DNA from: Chryseobacterium sp. 3008163
GTDB lineage: Bacteria; Bacteroidota; Bacteroidia; Flavobacteriales; Weeksellaceae
Reading direction: 5' to 3'
DNA: 64,000 bases
Assembly (NCBI RefSeq): GCF_003669035.1
Contig: NZ_CP033070.1
Coordinates: forward strand, 558,001-622,000
Position 1 is the first letter of the stretch. Each line of letters opens with the position of its first letter. Positions 44,549 to 53,513 of the stretch are shown piece by piece. The notes under the pieces were generated by a model. That model searched no databases. It was not told where the DNA came from and was given only the letters and a program-made list of their open reading frames with translations. Position numbers and translations under genes: made by a program.

Positions 44549-46477
44549 TTACGCTTCTGCATAACTTGTAAAACCATTTGCCAAAACATTTTTATACATT
44601 CTGGTGAGCTTCTCAAAAGAAATTGGATATTTAACAGTTATTCCGTCGAAATTATTTTTATAAAGAGTATCATATTCTTTCTCAAAGTACTCATAGGAAA
44701 TATTTTCTAGACATAATACTGAAAGGGAAAGAAGAATCTTCACCAACTTACTTCTGGAACCATGAAGTTTTGGTAACAATTTTTGCATAATTGCAATATC
44801 TAAACAATCCTTATCTTGAAATGAAGGCTCCAGCATTTTTAATTTTGAAACCAATTGCAGGATTTCAGTTGCAGAACGATAGCCAAACTCAGCACCAACA
44901 TTTTTAAGTTGATTAAAAAATGAAATCAGCTCTTCTGAAATCTTAGGATTTTTTTCTAATTTGTAATCCTCAGAAATCTTTAAGAAACTTTCAGCCATAG
45001 AGACTCCTTGTCTTTCTAATTTTTTCAAATCAGGAACTCCCGGATTATCTAAGTAAGTATTGATTTCCTCCTCAGTAATTCTGAATTCTATTACATTGGC
45101 TCTGTCTAAAACTTTTGGACTGAACATATACGTCGTTTCATCAATATTCACTGTACCGATAATGAAAACATTTTTCGGCCAACCTATTTCTTGTGGAATT
45201 GCTTTTCCGTCAATACTTATTCTCTCTTTCCCTGTATATAATTTCATCTTGTCTTTAGACTCCATAATACTCAGGAAATCTGCAAAATAACGTTCTACGT
45301 GACTAAGATTCATCTCATCTAAAATTAGGAAGAAAGGTTTATTTTCATTACCTGCACTTTTTGCTTCCAATAACAAATGAATGATGCCACTATCTGGTGT
45401 AATATATTCTTCGGTAACCAAACCGTTCGGATAACCAACTAAAGGTTCACGATTCGTCCAATCTGCACCTACAGGAACAATTTTATATTGGGAATCGCTT
45501 TCGCAAATCCATTGAGCAAAGCTTTGTGCTATTTTGGTTTTCCCTGAACCTGATAAACCACTGAGGATTACAAAAGGTTTTGAGGTTAATGAGGCGATGA
45601 AACGTAGGATTAAGGATGGGGAGAAATTGAGGTTGGATTGTTGTACTATTTCTCTGAATGAATTTAAATTGAAATCAATTTGAGTAATTCTATTTTTAGA
45701 TAAGTTTTCCTTTAAAAACTTTAAATAATTTTTTTTACCCAGAATCGCTCTAGGCATATGTGTTGATGTTTTTAAACTAAATTCATAAAACTCACCTTCT
45801 TCTAGATATAGATTTTTTTCTATTTGAGATATAAATTCATTTAAATCTATTTCAGGTAAGCTAAAAATAGATGTTCCAAATTGTTGATTATATACAGAAT
45901 CATATTTAGTTAATTGTTCAATAAAATTAGATCGTTTTGAACCAAATGAATCTGTAAAATAATTATGCTTTAAACCATCATCCTTGATAAACCAATCGGC
46001 GAAATCTTCCTTCAAATTTACTAAGTCAGTATTATCAATAAATGAAAAATCATGATATATTTCTTGATCATCTTCAATGACAAGTTCATGATTTCTACCA
46101 CTTAGAATAGCCTTATAGGTATTGTAGGATGCTGTTCCATCAGGTATGAACTCAAATTCATATGATTCCTTATTAATCGCTCTAAAAACAATTACATCCT
46201 CAATTTTTGCTTTTAAATCATCTCGGAAAAACTGTTTAAGTTCTCCATCTATACGCGATTCGCTTTTAGCAGAATACAATCTAGTTTTGATAATTTTCCC
46301 ATTAAATAAATAGAAAGGAGAAGAAACGTCTGTATCTTTGAACTTAAAGCTTATTCTTCTCTCAGGATCATCATCGCTAAAACTAAATTTAAAAAATACA
46401 TTAGAAGGTTCTGTAGGAAAAGCAATCTGCTTTCCATCTCTAAGATCCTGCGTGAAAAGATTTCTTATATAAATCAT
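44549..46477 (-). CDS. McrB-like AAA+ restriction motor with N-terminal DNA-recognition domain
   Basis: A 642-residue protein. Residues about 1-150 form a domain (RLYSAKSESRIDGELKQFF, VIVFRAINKESYEFEFIP) that resembles the B3/EcoRII-N type DNA-binding fold known from LlaJI R1. From about 280 comes an AAA+ module of the McrB branch: Walker A GLSGSGKT (307-314), VGADWTNREPLVGYPN, Walker B FFLILDEMNLSHVERYF and FIIGTVNIDETTYMFSPKVLDRA with the arginine finger. McrB-type proteins hydrolyse GTP and move on DNA until they trigger the nuclease subunit. The gene starts 9 bp after the second methyltransferase and ends 6 bp before the nuclease gene. Confidence 0.88.
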   Translation of the reverse strand: MIYIRNLFTQDLRDGKQIAFPTEPSNVFFKFSFSDDDPERRISFKFKDTDVSSPFYLFNGKIIKTRLYSAKSESRIDGELKQFFRDDLKAKIEDVIVFRAINKESYEFEFIPDGTASYNTYKAILSGRNHELVIEDDQEIYHDFSFIDNTDLVNLKEDFADWFIKDDGLKHNYFTDSFGSKRSNFIEQLTKYDSVYNQQFGTSIFSLPEIDLNEFISQIEKNLYLEEGEFYEFSLKTSTHMPRAILGKKNYLKFLKENLSKNRITQIDFNLNSFREIVQQSNLNFSPSLILRFIASLTSKPFVILSGLSGSGKTKIAQSFAQWICESDSQYKIVPVGADWTNREPLVGYPNGLVTEEYITPDSGIIHLLLEAKSAGNENKPFFLILDEMNLSHVERYFADFLSIMESKDKMKLYTGKERISIDGKAIPQEIGWPKNVFIIGTVNIDETTYMFSPKVLDRANVIEFRITEEEINTYLDNPGVPDLKKLERQGVSMAESFLKISEDYKLEKNPKISEELISFFNQLKNVGAEFGYRSATEILQLVSKLKMLEPSFQDKDCLDIAIMQKLLPKLHGSRSKLVKILLSLSVLCLENISYEYFEKEYDTLYKNNFDGITVKYPISFEKLTRMYKNVLANGFTSYAEA

Positions 46478-46486
46478 TTAAATTAT

Positions 46487-47698
46487 CTAATTCTGGTTTA
46501 TAATCGACTCAAATACTGATTCTGCTATCCTCATCGCCATTAATGGTGGAACAGCATTTCCAACTTGCATGTATGTTTCTTGTTGATTACCAATAAATAC
46601 AAAATCGTCAGGAAAAGATTGAATCCTAGCTGCTTCCCTAACAGATAAGGTTCTATCTTCGGTTGGATGAATATACATATAACCGTCCATGCCAATATGA
46701 GCTAGAACAGTCCAGGATGGATTTTCTTCTACCAATCTCTTTAATCTATCCTTAAAAATATCTTCTCTGAATGGTAAAACTTTTCTAATTTCTGGTGGCA
46801 AATCCATGTAAATACATCCCTGGTACATGTGTGAAAATACAATTTTCGCTCTTTCGTTCGTTAGTCTACAAATATTGTTTTTCACTGTTGTTCCCGAGTT
46901 TTTTCTCATCAATTTCTGATAAGAATCTAAATCTTTTTGTTTACTATATTCCACCTCGGAAACTCTCCAATTATCTGTGATTTTGGGTAAATCAGATATT
47001 GCGCTTTTCACTGAAATATGCTTTTCTAATTTTTCAGCATCAATATCTGTATTATTGGGATTAATATTAAATTTGCCTTCTCTAAACCAATGCGTGATTT
47101 CAGGATATTTAAAATTTATTCCTTTTAAATATCCAACCAAAATCATCCTTCTTCTGTTTTGAGGTACTCCATAATTTACACTATTCAATACTTTAACTTC
47201 CTCAACTAAATCATATTCGGGTAAATCTCTTTTGATAATTTCTTTAACAGCATTGAAAGTTGCGCCTTTGTACTTTGTTAAAAATTGAGGTACATTTTCC
47301 ATTACAAACATTTTTGGTCTGAAATAATCTACATAATTGAAGAAATCCAAGAACAAATCGTTTCTTGGATCATTAGTTATATCCTTATCAATATGTTCCT
47401 TGTAAACGGATTGGATTTTTGCATGACCGATAGTGCTAAATGTTGGGCAAGGCGGTCCTCCTATAATTAAATCTACTTTTTGACCATTCAATAGTTTTTC
47501 AAATTCTTCAGGTGGAACATTTCGAATATCATCACATATTGAAATTGAATCTTTAAAATTATGTTTATGTGTTTCAATCGCAGAAGATTTATTGTCTATT
47601 CCTCCAATACATTTGAACTTACCTGTCATTTCAAATCCTTTCGCAAATCCACCTGCTCCACAGAATAGGTCAATAAAGTTATATGTTTTGTTTGGCAT
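46487..47698 (-). CDS. DNA (cytosine-5) methyltransferase 2
   Basis: A 403-residue m5C methylase that protects one recognition sequence or one strand of an asymmetric site. Motif I is DLFCGAGGFAKGFE, motif IV GGPPCPTFSTIG with the catalytic cysteine (C84), motif VI MENVPQFL, motif VIII around QNRRRMILVGY, motif IX REAARIQSFPDDF and motif X YMQVGNAVPPLMA. The target-recognition region between VIII and IX is about 150 residues. It is paralogous to methylase 1 in the same operon, and their C-terminal motif sequences are almost identical. Its start overlaps the end of the HNH gene by 20 bp, so translation is coupled. Confidence 0.94.
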   Translation of the reverse strand: MPNKTYNFIDLFCGAGGFAKGFEMTGKFKCIGGIDNKSSAIETHKHNFKDSISICDDIRNVPPEEFEKLLNGQKVDLIIGGPPCPTFSTIGHAKIQSVYKEHIDKDITNDPRNDLFLDFFNYVDYFRPKMFVMENVPQFLTKYKGATFNAVKEIIKRDLPEYDLVEEVKVLNSVNYGVPQNRRRMILVGYLKGINFKYPEITHWFREGKFNINPNNTDIDAEKLEKHISVKSAISDLPKITDNWRVSEVEYSKQKDLDSYQKLMRKNSGTTVKNNICRLTNERAKIVFSHMYQGCIYMDLPPEIRKVLPFREDIFKDRLKRLVEENPSWTVLAHIGMDGYMYIHPTEDRTLSVREAARIQSFPDDFVFIGNQQETYMQVGNAVPPLMAMRIAESVFESIINQN

Positions 47699-49097
47699 GA
47701 TACTTAAAATAGTGGGCTGTTTCTTTTTTAAAATAATTACATTTTTTATCTTCTAAATTTAAAATGTAATCGGTAAGTGGTTCAGTGGTATTTTTGTTTT
47801 CTAGATTACTATGAATATATCCATCTTTTATATAGATATATCCTTCTTCATAAATTTTATCACACCCAAAATGACAAGCGGGCATAACAATATTTAAATC
47901 TCTCTTTTCTTCTTCAGAACAATCTTTTCTCTTTTTTATATGTGCAGTTGCTAGAAATTTTATTGGATAGTCTTTTTGACATATTGCACATTGACAACTA
48001 TCTTTACTTTTAGTCAAATAGTTTCTAAGAATATACTGTTCTGTTCTCCTTCTTGATATGGTTTCTCTATCTAAAGAAGCTAACCTTTTTAATTGATTTG
48101 CAATTTTAAACAACTCGAACTCTTCTGACTTAAACTCCTTTGTCTCAATGTGGACAGTTTTAAATATATCTTTTTGATCTAAGTGAATATCAACCTTCTG
48201 TAACCAATTATTTATTCGTTCATGATCATAAAGATAATTTGAATAGTTAAAAGCTAATTCTCTATTTCGTTCACTTACTGTTCTGTCAAATTCAAATACA
48301 TCATTTGAGTTTTCAATTATTGAGTCAATCGTTTCAAGGATGTTTTCAGATTGGACAAGCCCTAAAAATAAATCATTTGTCTCAACATAATTTAAAGGAT
48401 TATCACTTAAAACTGATGAGTTTTTAAGAAACCCTTTCGGATAGGACAAATGTGGACCTTTTTCTAAGGTTTTGTATATTTCCCATCCGCCATTTTTTCT
48501 TAATTTAACTATATCTTCCGCCCATATTTTTGAACTATCCAAATTGAAAGTTTTTCCTGAGCCTTTGTAAAATTGATAACCGATCCAATAGAATTCTGAA
48601 TTCGAAAAATATGATGCATCTGGAGAAATTAAATAAAGTTCTTTTAGAATGGATAAAAGTACCTGATATGGTTTTACGAATGGAAAATCTAACCTTTGAT
48701 TATTGATAATTAAATCTAAGTTTTTAATATATTTTTGATCATTATGCGTTACGATTGGATGCGGATATTGCCATTGGCTCAATAAATAATCAAATAGAAT
48801 TTCAGATGGTTTAGTATTATGATTATCATATTCATCAGAAATATATTCAAGTAAGGGAATCCTATCAAAGCTATTGTCAGAGTTTAATTTTTTTATCCCA
48901 AGAAAATTAAATATTGTGATAATGCTATCCCAATATCTTAAGTTGTCCTTATCATAGTATACTGAACACTTTTCATTGACTTCTGCTCTATGGTACTCTT
49001 CACCATATAAAGATTGAATAAAACCAAAATGATCATCTTCTCCAAAAAGAGTACTTGGTTTTAATTGGCCAACAGACGGAATACTAAAAAATATCAT
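47679..49097 (-). CDS. HNH endonuclease-domain protein within the RM operon
   Basis: A 472-residue protein. The first 350 residues are unassigned and mainly helical, with many aromatic and Asn/Asp residues. The C-terminus holds an HNH-like module with zinc ligands: CAIC (C370, C373), AHIKKRKDC (H386), then VMPACHFGCDKIYEEGYIYI (C408, C412). This is the pattern of HNH nucleases linked to restriction systems, so the protein probably cuts DNA near the sites protected by its neighbours. The stop codon of methylase 1 and this start share one base, and the gene overlaps methylase 2 by 20 bp. I do not recognise the N-terminal domain. The sequence is noticeably AT-rich. Confidence 0.8.
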   Translation of the reverse strand: MIFFSIPSVGQLKPSTLFGEDDHFGFIQSLYGEEYHRAEVNEKCSVYYDKDNLRYWDSIITIFNFLGIKKLNSDNSFDRIPLLEYISDEYDNHNTKPSEILFDYLLSQWQYPHPIVTHNDQKYIKNLDLIINNQRLDFPFVKPYQVLLSILKELYLISPDASYFSNSEFYWIGYQFYKGSGKTFNLDSSKIWAEDIVKLRKNGGWEIYKTLEKGPHLSYPKGFLKNSSVLSDNPLNYVETNDLFLGLVQSENILETIDSIIENSNDVFEFDRTVSERNRELAFNYSNYLYDHERINNWLQKVDIHLDQKDIFKTVHIETKEFKSEEFELFKIANQLKRLASLDRETISRRRTEQYILRNYLTKSKDSCQCAICQKDYPIKFLATAHIKKRKDCSEEEKRDLNIVMPACHFGCDKIYEEGYIYIKDGYIHSNLENKNTTEPLTDYILNLEDKKCNYFKKETAHYFKYHAKQNI

Positions 49098-50299
49098 TAT
49101 AAAAACTTTTTAATTGCTTTTGCTATTTGTTGCGCCATTAAAGGTGGAACAGCATTACCGACTTGTTTGAATTGATTTGTTCTAGAACCCATAAATACAA
49201 AATCATCAGGAAAAGACTGAATTCTCGCAGCTTCTCTTACTGTAAATGTTCGCTCTTGTTTATGATCCGGATGAATAAATAAATTACCATCCTTATAAAG
49301 ATGTGCAACTACAGTTGTCCCAGGTAAATTATTTTTCTGCACTGTATATCTATTTCCAAAATGTTTAGGATCATGATGCACCAATTCAGGACTTACTTCA
49401 GCTAAGTGCTTTAATTGCCATTCGTTCTTACTTAGTAATTGGTATCTTTTTCTATCATTCTCATTATGTCTCCTTGCCTCATGATTGAACAATTTATCAA
49501 AATCAGATGTTCTTATTTTTTTTAAATAAGGATTAAATTTTGAAGGTTTAAACTCAATTTCATTTTTTCCTTCGCCCGGAAATAATTTAGGTAAATCAGA
49601 TATTGCTTCTTTTACAGTAACATACTTAGAGAAACCATCTGTATTACCTTTAGTTTCCATTTCTGGACTATAATGAGTTTTAATAATATTTCTATAAATA
49701 TTTTTTGCTGTAAATTTCAAATCCTTTCTTACACCAACAATAATAACTCTTTTTCTTATTTGTGGAACTCCATAATGAACAGAGTTAAGTAATAGCGTTT
49801 CTTTGTCATCACATACATCATAGTATTTAGACATTTCTGCAATTATTTTAGGAAAGATAAATTCGCCATTAGGTTTTGCTGATAACAAGCCTGAAACATT
49901 TTCAAAAACAAAAACTTTAGGCATATACTTTTCTAAAATTTTCAGATAATTTAGAAATAAATAATTTCTAGGATCATCAAACATTGAATTAGGATCTTGT
50001 GCTCTTCCAACTGTTGAAAAACTTTGGCAAGGTGGACCACCAACTAAAACATCAACTTTTGAATCTTTAACAATATTTTCTATATGAACATTGATTTCTT
50101 CTTTTGTTAAATCACCACATATTACACTATTCTCAATTTCTTCTTGAGAATAATCATAATATTTCATTCTTTCCTTTATTGTAAGACAAGCTGCTTCATC
50201 AAAGTCAACATGAACTAATGATTTAAAACCTTCTTTATAAAAACCTTCACTCAATCCTCCACAACCTGCGAATAGATCTATAAATGTATAATTACTCAT
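49097..50299 (-). CDS. DNA (cytosine-5) methyltransferase 1
   Basis: A 400-residue m5C methylase, first gene of the restriction operon. Motif I DLFAGCGGLSEGFY, motif IV GGPPCQSFSTVG with the catalytic cysteine (C91), motif VI FENVSGLL, motif VIII QIRKRVIIVGV, motif IX REAARIQSFPDDF and motif X FKQVGNAVPPLMA are all present in normal order. The variable target region (about 200-325) differs from that of methylase 2, consistent with methylating a different sequence or the opposite strand. Being first allows the DNA to be protected before the nuclease subunits are made. A possible promoter lies about 110 bp upstream. Confidence 0.94.
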   Translation of the reverse strand: MSNYTFIDLFAGCGGLSEGFYKEGFKSLVHVDFDEAACLTIKERMKYYDYSQEEIENSVICGDLTKEEINVHIENIVKDSKVDVLVGGPPCQSFSTVGRAQDPNSMFDDPRNYLFLNYLKILEKYMPKVFVFENVSGLLSAKPNGEFIFPKIIAEMSKYYDVCDDKETLLLNSVHYGVPQIRKRVIIVGVRKDLKFTAKNIYRNIIKTHYSPEMETKGNTDGFSKYVTVKEAISDLPKLFPGEGKNEIEFKPSKFNPYLKKIRTSDFDKLFNHEARRHNENDRKRYQLLSKNEWQLKHLAEVSPELVHHDPKHFGNRYTVQKNNLPGTTVVAHLYKDGNLFIHPDHKQERTFTVREAARIQSFPDDFVFMGSRTNQFKQVGNAVPPLMAQQIAKAIKKFL

Positions 50300-50674
50300 T
50301 TTTATTTGCTTTTTTTGAAACCATAATAATTACTTAAACAAATAATCTATTTCATGATTAATTTTTTCTACTAAATAAAATAAATATTATTTAAAAGAAA
50401 ATTCCTCCAAAAATACAAAATCTACTATCAAAAAACGACAATGAACTCTACTGATTTCATAATCATTCAATAAATAGTATCAAATTATTTTTTATTTAAT
50501 TCTGATTCCCGAACCACCTACTTTCTAATATTATACCCATCTGAAAACACTTTAAAAATATACAGCAGTTCTGAGAAATCAACGTTTTAGCACTGAGGAT
50601 TCTAATCAGATACTTAAAAGTAAAGCCCCGATTTGAGAACAAAACGAGACTTTACGGATAAAAACAAGGTTTCT
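50300..50674. promoter_or_regulatory. Gap upstream of the RM operon, with candidate promoter
   Basis: 375 very AT-rich bases without a gene. On the minus strand TTG (50441-50439), a 23-bp spacer and TATTTTTG (50415-50408) form a consensus-type promoter about 110 bp before the methylase 1 start. A weak hairpin (GTAAAG at about 50622, CTTTAC at about 50650) lies behind the MFS gene stop. I saw no controller-protein (C-box) operator. Confidence 0.4.
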
Positions 50675-52264
50675 TTATAGCGCAGGACCGGCTGCGCCTT
50701 TGATGTCTTCTTCTAATTTTTTTCTTTCACGGGCTCTACGTCTCGCGATGACCGATTTTCCGTTGAGGATTCTTATCACTCTTAAATATTCTGTACGTTT
50801 TCCAAAATGATGGGTAATCACGTAGAGCATTACCCCGAAACCGGCAACGATGATGTAACCGAATATCTTTTTATTGGCAGATATGATGGCGTTGAGCTGA
50901 ATGCTTTTCATATTGGCAGCAACGGTCTGTGGCGTGATGGTCATTCCGTCCATATAAACAGCCAAATCTCCTAAACTGACAATTTGAAACTGATACTGAA
51001 ACCACGAGAACAAAGCTGAGAAAAATCCTACCGCAAGGAAGGTTCGCCATACCAAAACCAGTCCGATGGCCGCCAGCATTTCGTTGAGTTCCAATTTATC
51101 TAAGGTGTAATACCAAACTGAAATGAAGAGTGAACACATTCCGTAACCTTTCAGGAACATCGGTAAGTACCAGTTTTCGTAATTGAATTCCAGCACCATC
51201 GAAAAGTACATAATGATGGCATAAGCAGTCATTGAAGCGAAGCCTGAAAAAATGAACATTTTGAGCGGTCGTTCTTTTTTAAACCAAAATACAGCGATGA
51301 CTCCGGCTAAGAATATTCCGGGCGTCATCATTACATTCAGTTTGGCATTGGTCAATTGGTCATAACCTAAAACTCCAACTGAATAGATGTTTTGAATCGA
51401 TGTTGTTCCTAAAAACATTCCCAGCCACAAAAGCATAAACAATCCGTTCAACACATTGCTTTTTGTAAAAATATGAAATGAAATATACGGTCTTTTTAAA
51501 GTCATCTGACGAATCGCCAGTAAGGCAAAACTCACAAATGCTGCGATGCTGGCGTTGATGATATTTTTCGAATTGAGCCAATCCTGCTGTTTTCCAAATG
51601 AAAAAACATACGCCGAAAACATAAAGGTCGACACAAACAGAATGATGCTCAGCCAATCGATGTAATGCAACGGAACTTTTAAGGCAAAATATTTATCGTG
51701 CATCAAAACCCAACACAAAATCGCCAGCACAAAACACAATACGGCTGCCAAGATAAAAAACTGCTGATAATTGTACAGCACCGAAACTTCCACTGCATAA
51801 TAAGCAGAGACCTGATTTAATATCAAAACAAATGTGTAGAAAACTCCGTAAAAAATCCCACGTCCGCCGAGCATTGCCATCAGCGGAAGAAATAACTCAA
51901 TGGTAATCATCATTTTTAAAAATCCGATTACCAAAGAGGTTATCACAATAATCATTGGTTCAAAAGTGGTTGCGTTGATATAACTTAATGCACCGAGAAG
52001 CACCAATAAAATCACAACTTTATCACGCACTTTGAATCGCATTTTCATTCTTAAAACCACAGGCATACACGCTCCCATCCCAATGGTGGTGGCATAATTT
52101 GCCCACAGAAAATATTCCTGCATCACACCGGTTCCGCCCACCATAAAACTGATGTTTCCGGTGTAAACGCCACCCAACGGCATTACCACAGTAAGCAGTA
52201 AAACCATCATCAGGAGCTGCACGGGTTTCGGAACCCAATCGCTGAAAAGACCTTTATTATACAT
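50675..52264 (-). CDS. MFS efflux transporter (EmrB/DHA2-like)
   Basis: A 529-residue major facilitator with about 12-14 hydrophobic segments, starting near VQLLMMVLLLTVVMPLGGVYTG and ending in FGYIIVAGFGVMLYVITHHF followed by a basic C-terminal tail (RRRARERKKLEED). It is the inner-membrane pump of a tripartite drug exporter. The classical MFS motif A is not obvious, so the family placement rests on topology, length and its neighbours: a membrane fusion protein and a TolC-type channel directly upstream on the same strand. It is the third and last gene of that operon. Confidence 0.85.
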   Translation of the reverse strand: MYNKGLFSDWVPKPVQLLMMVLLLTVVMPLGGVYTGNISFMVGGTGVMQEYFLWANYATTIGMGACMPVVLRMKMRFKVRDKVVILLVLLGALSYINATTFEPMIIVITSLVIGFLKMMITIELFLPLMAMLGGRGIFYGVFYTFVLILNQVSAYYAVEVSVLYNYQQFFILAAVLCFVLAILCWVLMHDKYFALKVPLHYIDWLSIILFVSTFMFSAYVFSFGKQQDWLNSKNIINASIAAFVSFALLAIRQMTLKRPYISFHIFTKSNVLNGLFMLLWLGMFLGTTSIQNIYSVGVLGYDQLTNAKLNVMMTPGIFLAGVIAVFWFKKERPLKMFIFSGFASMTAYAIIMYFSMVLEFNYENWYLPMFLKGYGMCSLFISVWYYTLDKLELNEMLAAIGLVLVWRTFLAVGFFSALFSWFQYQFQIVSLGDLAVYMDGMTITPQTVAANMKSIQLNAIISANKKIFGYIIVAGFGVMLYVITHHFGKRTEYLRVIRILNGKSVIARRRARERKKLEEDIKGAAGPAL

Positions 52265-52280
52265 TTTTTTATAGATATTA

Positions 52281-52356
52281 GATTTCAGATATTAGACATC
52301 AGATTTCCAGCGTTCTTCATTTTCTTACTTCAAGTCTGGAATCTGAAATCTGAAAT
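52281..52356. repeat. Repeat of ATTTCAGAT/ATCTGAAAT words
   Basis: CAGATTTCCAG (52300-52310) and CTGGAATCTG (52336-52345) are near-perfect inverted arms. ATTTCAGAT at 52282 and ATCTGAAATCTGAAAT at 52341 add further pairing. It lies between the fusion-protein and pump genes inside the efflux operon. Confidence 0.6.
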
Positions 52357-52359
52357 CGT

Positions 52360-53487
52360 TTAGTCTTTAATTGAAACATTCATATTCATCCCCGCACTCA
52401 GTTTTGCGACATCTTCTTTTTTATTGGCGTCTGTGAACTCGATTCTTACGGGAATTCTCTGTTGCACTTTGATAAAGTTACCAGTTGAGTTATCTGTCGG
52501 AACGCTTGAATATCTTGAACCCGTTGCTGCTGAAACTGCGGTGACTACGCCTTCAAACTGTTTTCCACCTAAAGCATCTGCTGTCATCATTAACTTTTCA
52601 CCAATTTTAATATTCGGCATTTGACTTTCCAAGAAGTTGGCTGTGACCCATTTTTGATTGTTTAAAACGATAGTGGCAACTTGTTGTCCGGGCTGAATTA
52701 ACTGTCCTTCAGAAATCGTTCTTCTTCCCATCACACCGTCGTAAGGCGCTGTAATTACGGTGTACGAAAGATTGATTTTAGCCATATCCAAAGCGGCTTT
52801 TGTTCTTTTGATTTCAGCATCATTGATTCCCAACTTACTTTTCACTTCCGTTGTAGAAAGGTTGGCAGATTGCTTCTGATTGACCAAAGTTTCGTAGGCT
52901 GCTTTCTGCGCATCATATTCAGTTTTGGCTTGGTCAAATTGTTGTCTGGTTACTGCCTCTGCAGCTAAAAGGTTTTTGTATCTGCCTAAATTCTGTTCGG
53001 CATTCCACAATCTTGCCTTTGCACCGGCTATGTTGGATTCCATCACGCTGACATTGTTGGAAACGGTATTAATTGAAGAACCTGTAGCAGAACGCTGAGC
53101 CAATGCATTTTGATACGCTGCTTCCGCTTGTCCTAATTGGGTAATGATTTCACGGTCGTCCAAAATGGCTAACGTATCTCCTTTTTTCACCTGCTGATGT
53201 TCGATGAATTTTATTTCTTTAATGTAAGCTGAAACTCTTGTGTTGATTGGATTGATGAATTCCTCCACCTGAGCCGCTTCTGTATAGGTTTTGTCACCGA
53301 TGTGGAAATACTGACGAATCAGCCAGAACAATCCGAAACCTATCAATGCAAAAACGACAACGTTTGAAATGATGGCTCTGATTTTATTCTTTCTGTTTTG
53401 TTTTTTCTTAGCATCAACGTTTGAAACCACAGGTTTTGCTGCTGTTTGTGGTTGTGTATCTTGAGTATTTTGTTCCTTGTTTTCCAT
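52360..53487 (-). CDS. EmrA/HlyD-family membrane fusion protein
   Basis: A 375-residue periplasmic adaptor. A cytoplasmic N-terminus rich in Gln/Lys is followed by one membrane anchor (about 43-60, VVVFALIGFGLFWLI), then a lipoyl/barrel-sandwich half-motif (VSAYIKEIKFIEHQQVKKGDTLAILD), a long alpha-helical hairpin (about 105-225, with several coiled-coil-like stretches) and the second half-motif ITAPYDGVMGRRTISEGQLIQPG. The C-terminal beta domain ends in GMNMNVSIKD. It links the MFS pump to the outer-membrane channel. It is preceded by the tolC-type gene by 26 bp. Confidence 0.92.
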   Translation of the reverse strand: MENKEQNTQDTQPQTAAKPVVSNVDAKKKQNRKNKIRAIISNVVVFALIGFGLFWLIRQYFHIGDKTYTEAAQVEEFINPINTRVSAYIKEIKFIEHQQVKKGDTLAILDDREIITQLGQAEAAYQNALAQRSATGSSINTVSNNVSVMESNIAGAKARLWNAEQNLGRYKNLLAAEAVTRQQFDQAKTEYDAQKAAYETLVNQKQSANLSTTEVKSKLGINDAEIKRTKAALDMAKINLSYTVITAPYDGVMGRRTISEGQLIQPGQQVATIVLNNQKWVTANFLESQMPNIKIGEKLMMTADALGGKQFEGVVTAVSAATGSRYSSVPTDNSTGNFIKVQQRIPVRIEFTDANKKEDVAKLSAGMNMNVSIKD

Positions 53488-53513
53488 TGTTTTTGATTTT
53501 CAGTTTTAAATAA

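Noticed and set aside
47679..50299. Two complete separate type II systems
   Set aside because: There is one possible promoter, the genes overlap, and the methylases are paralogues, so one operon is the simpler reading; it is kept as an alternative in the findings.
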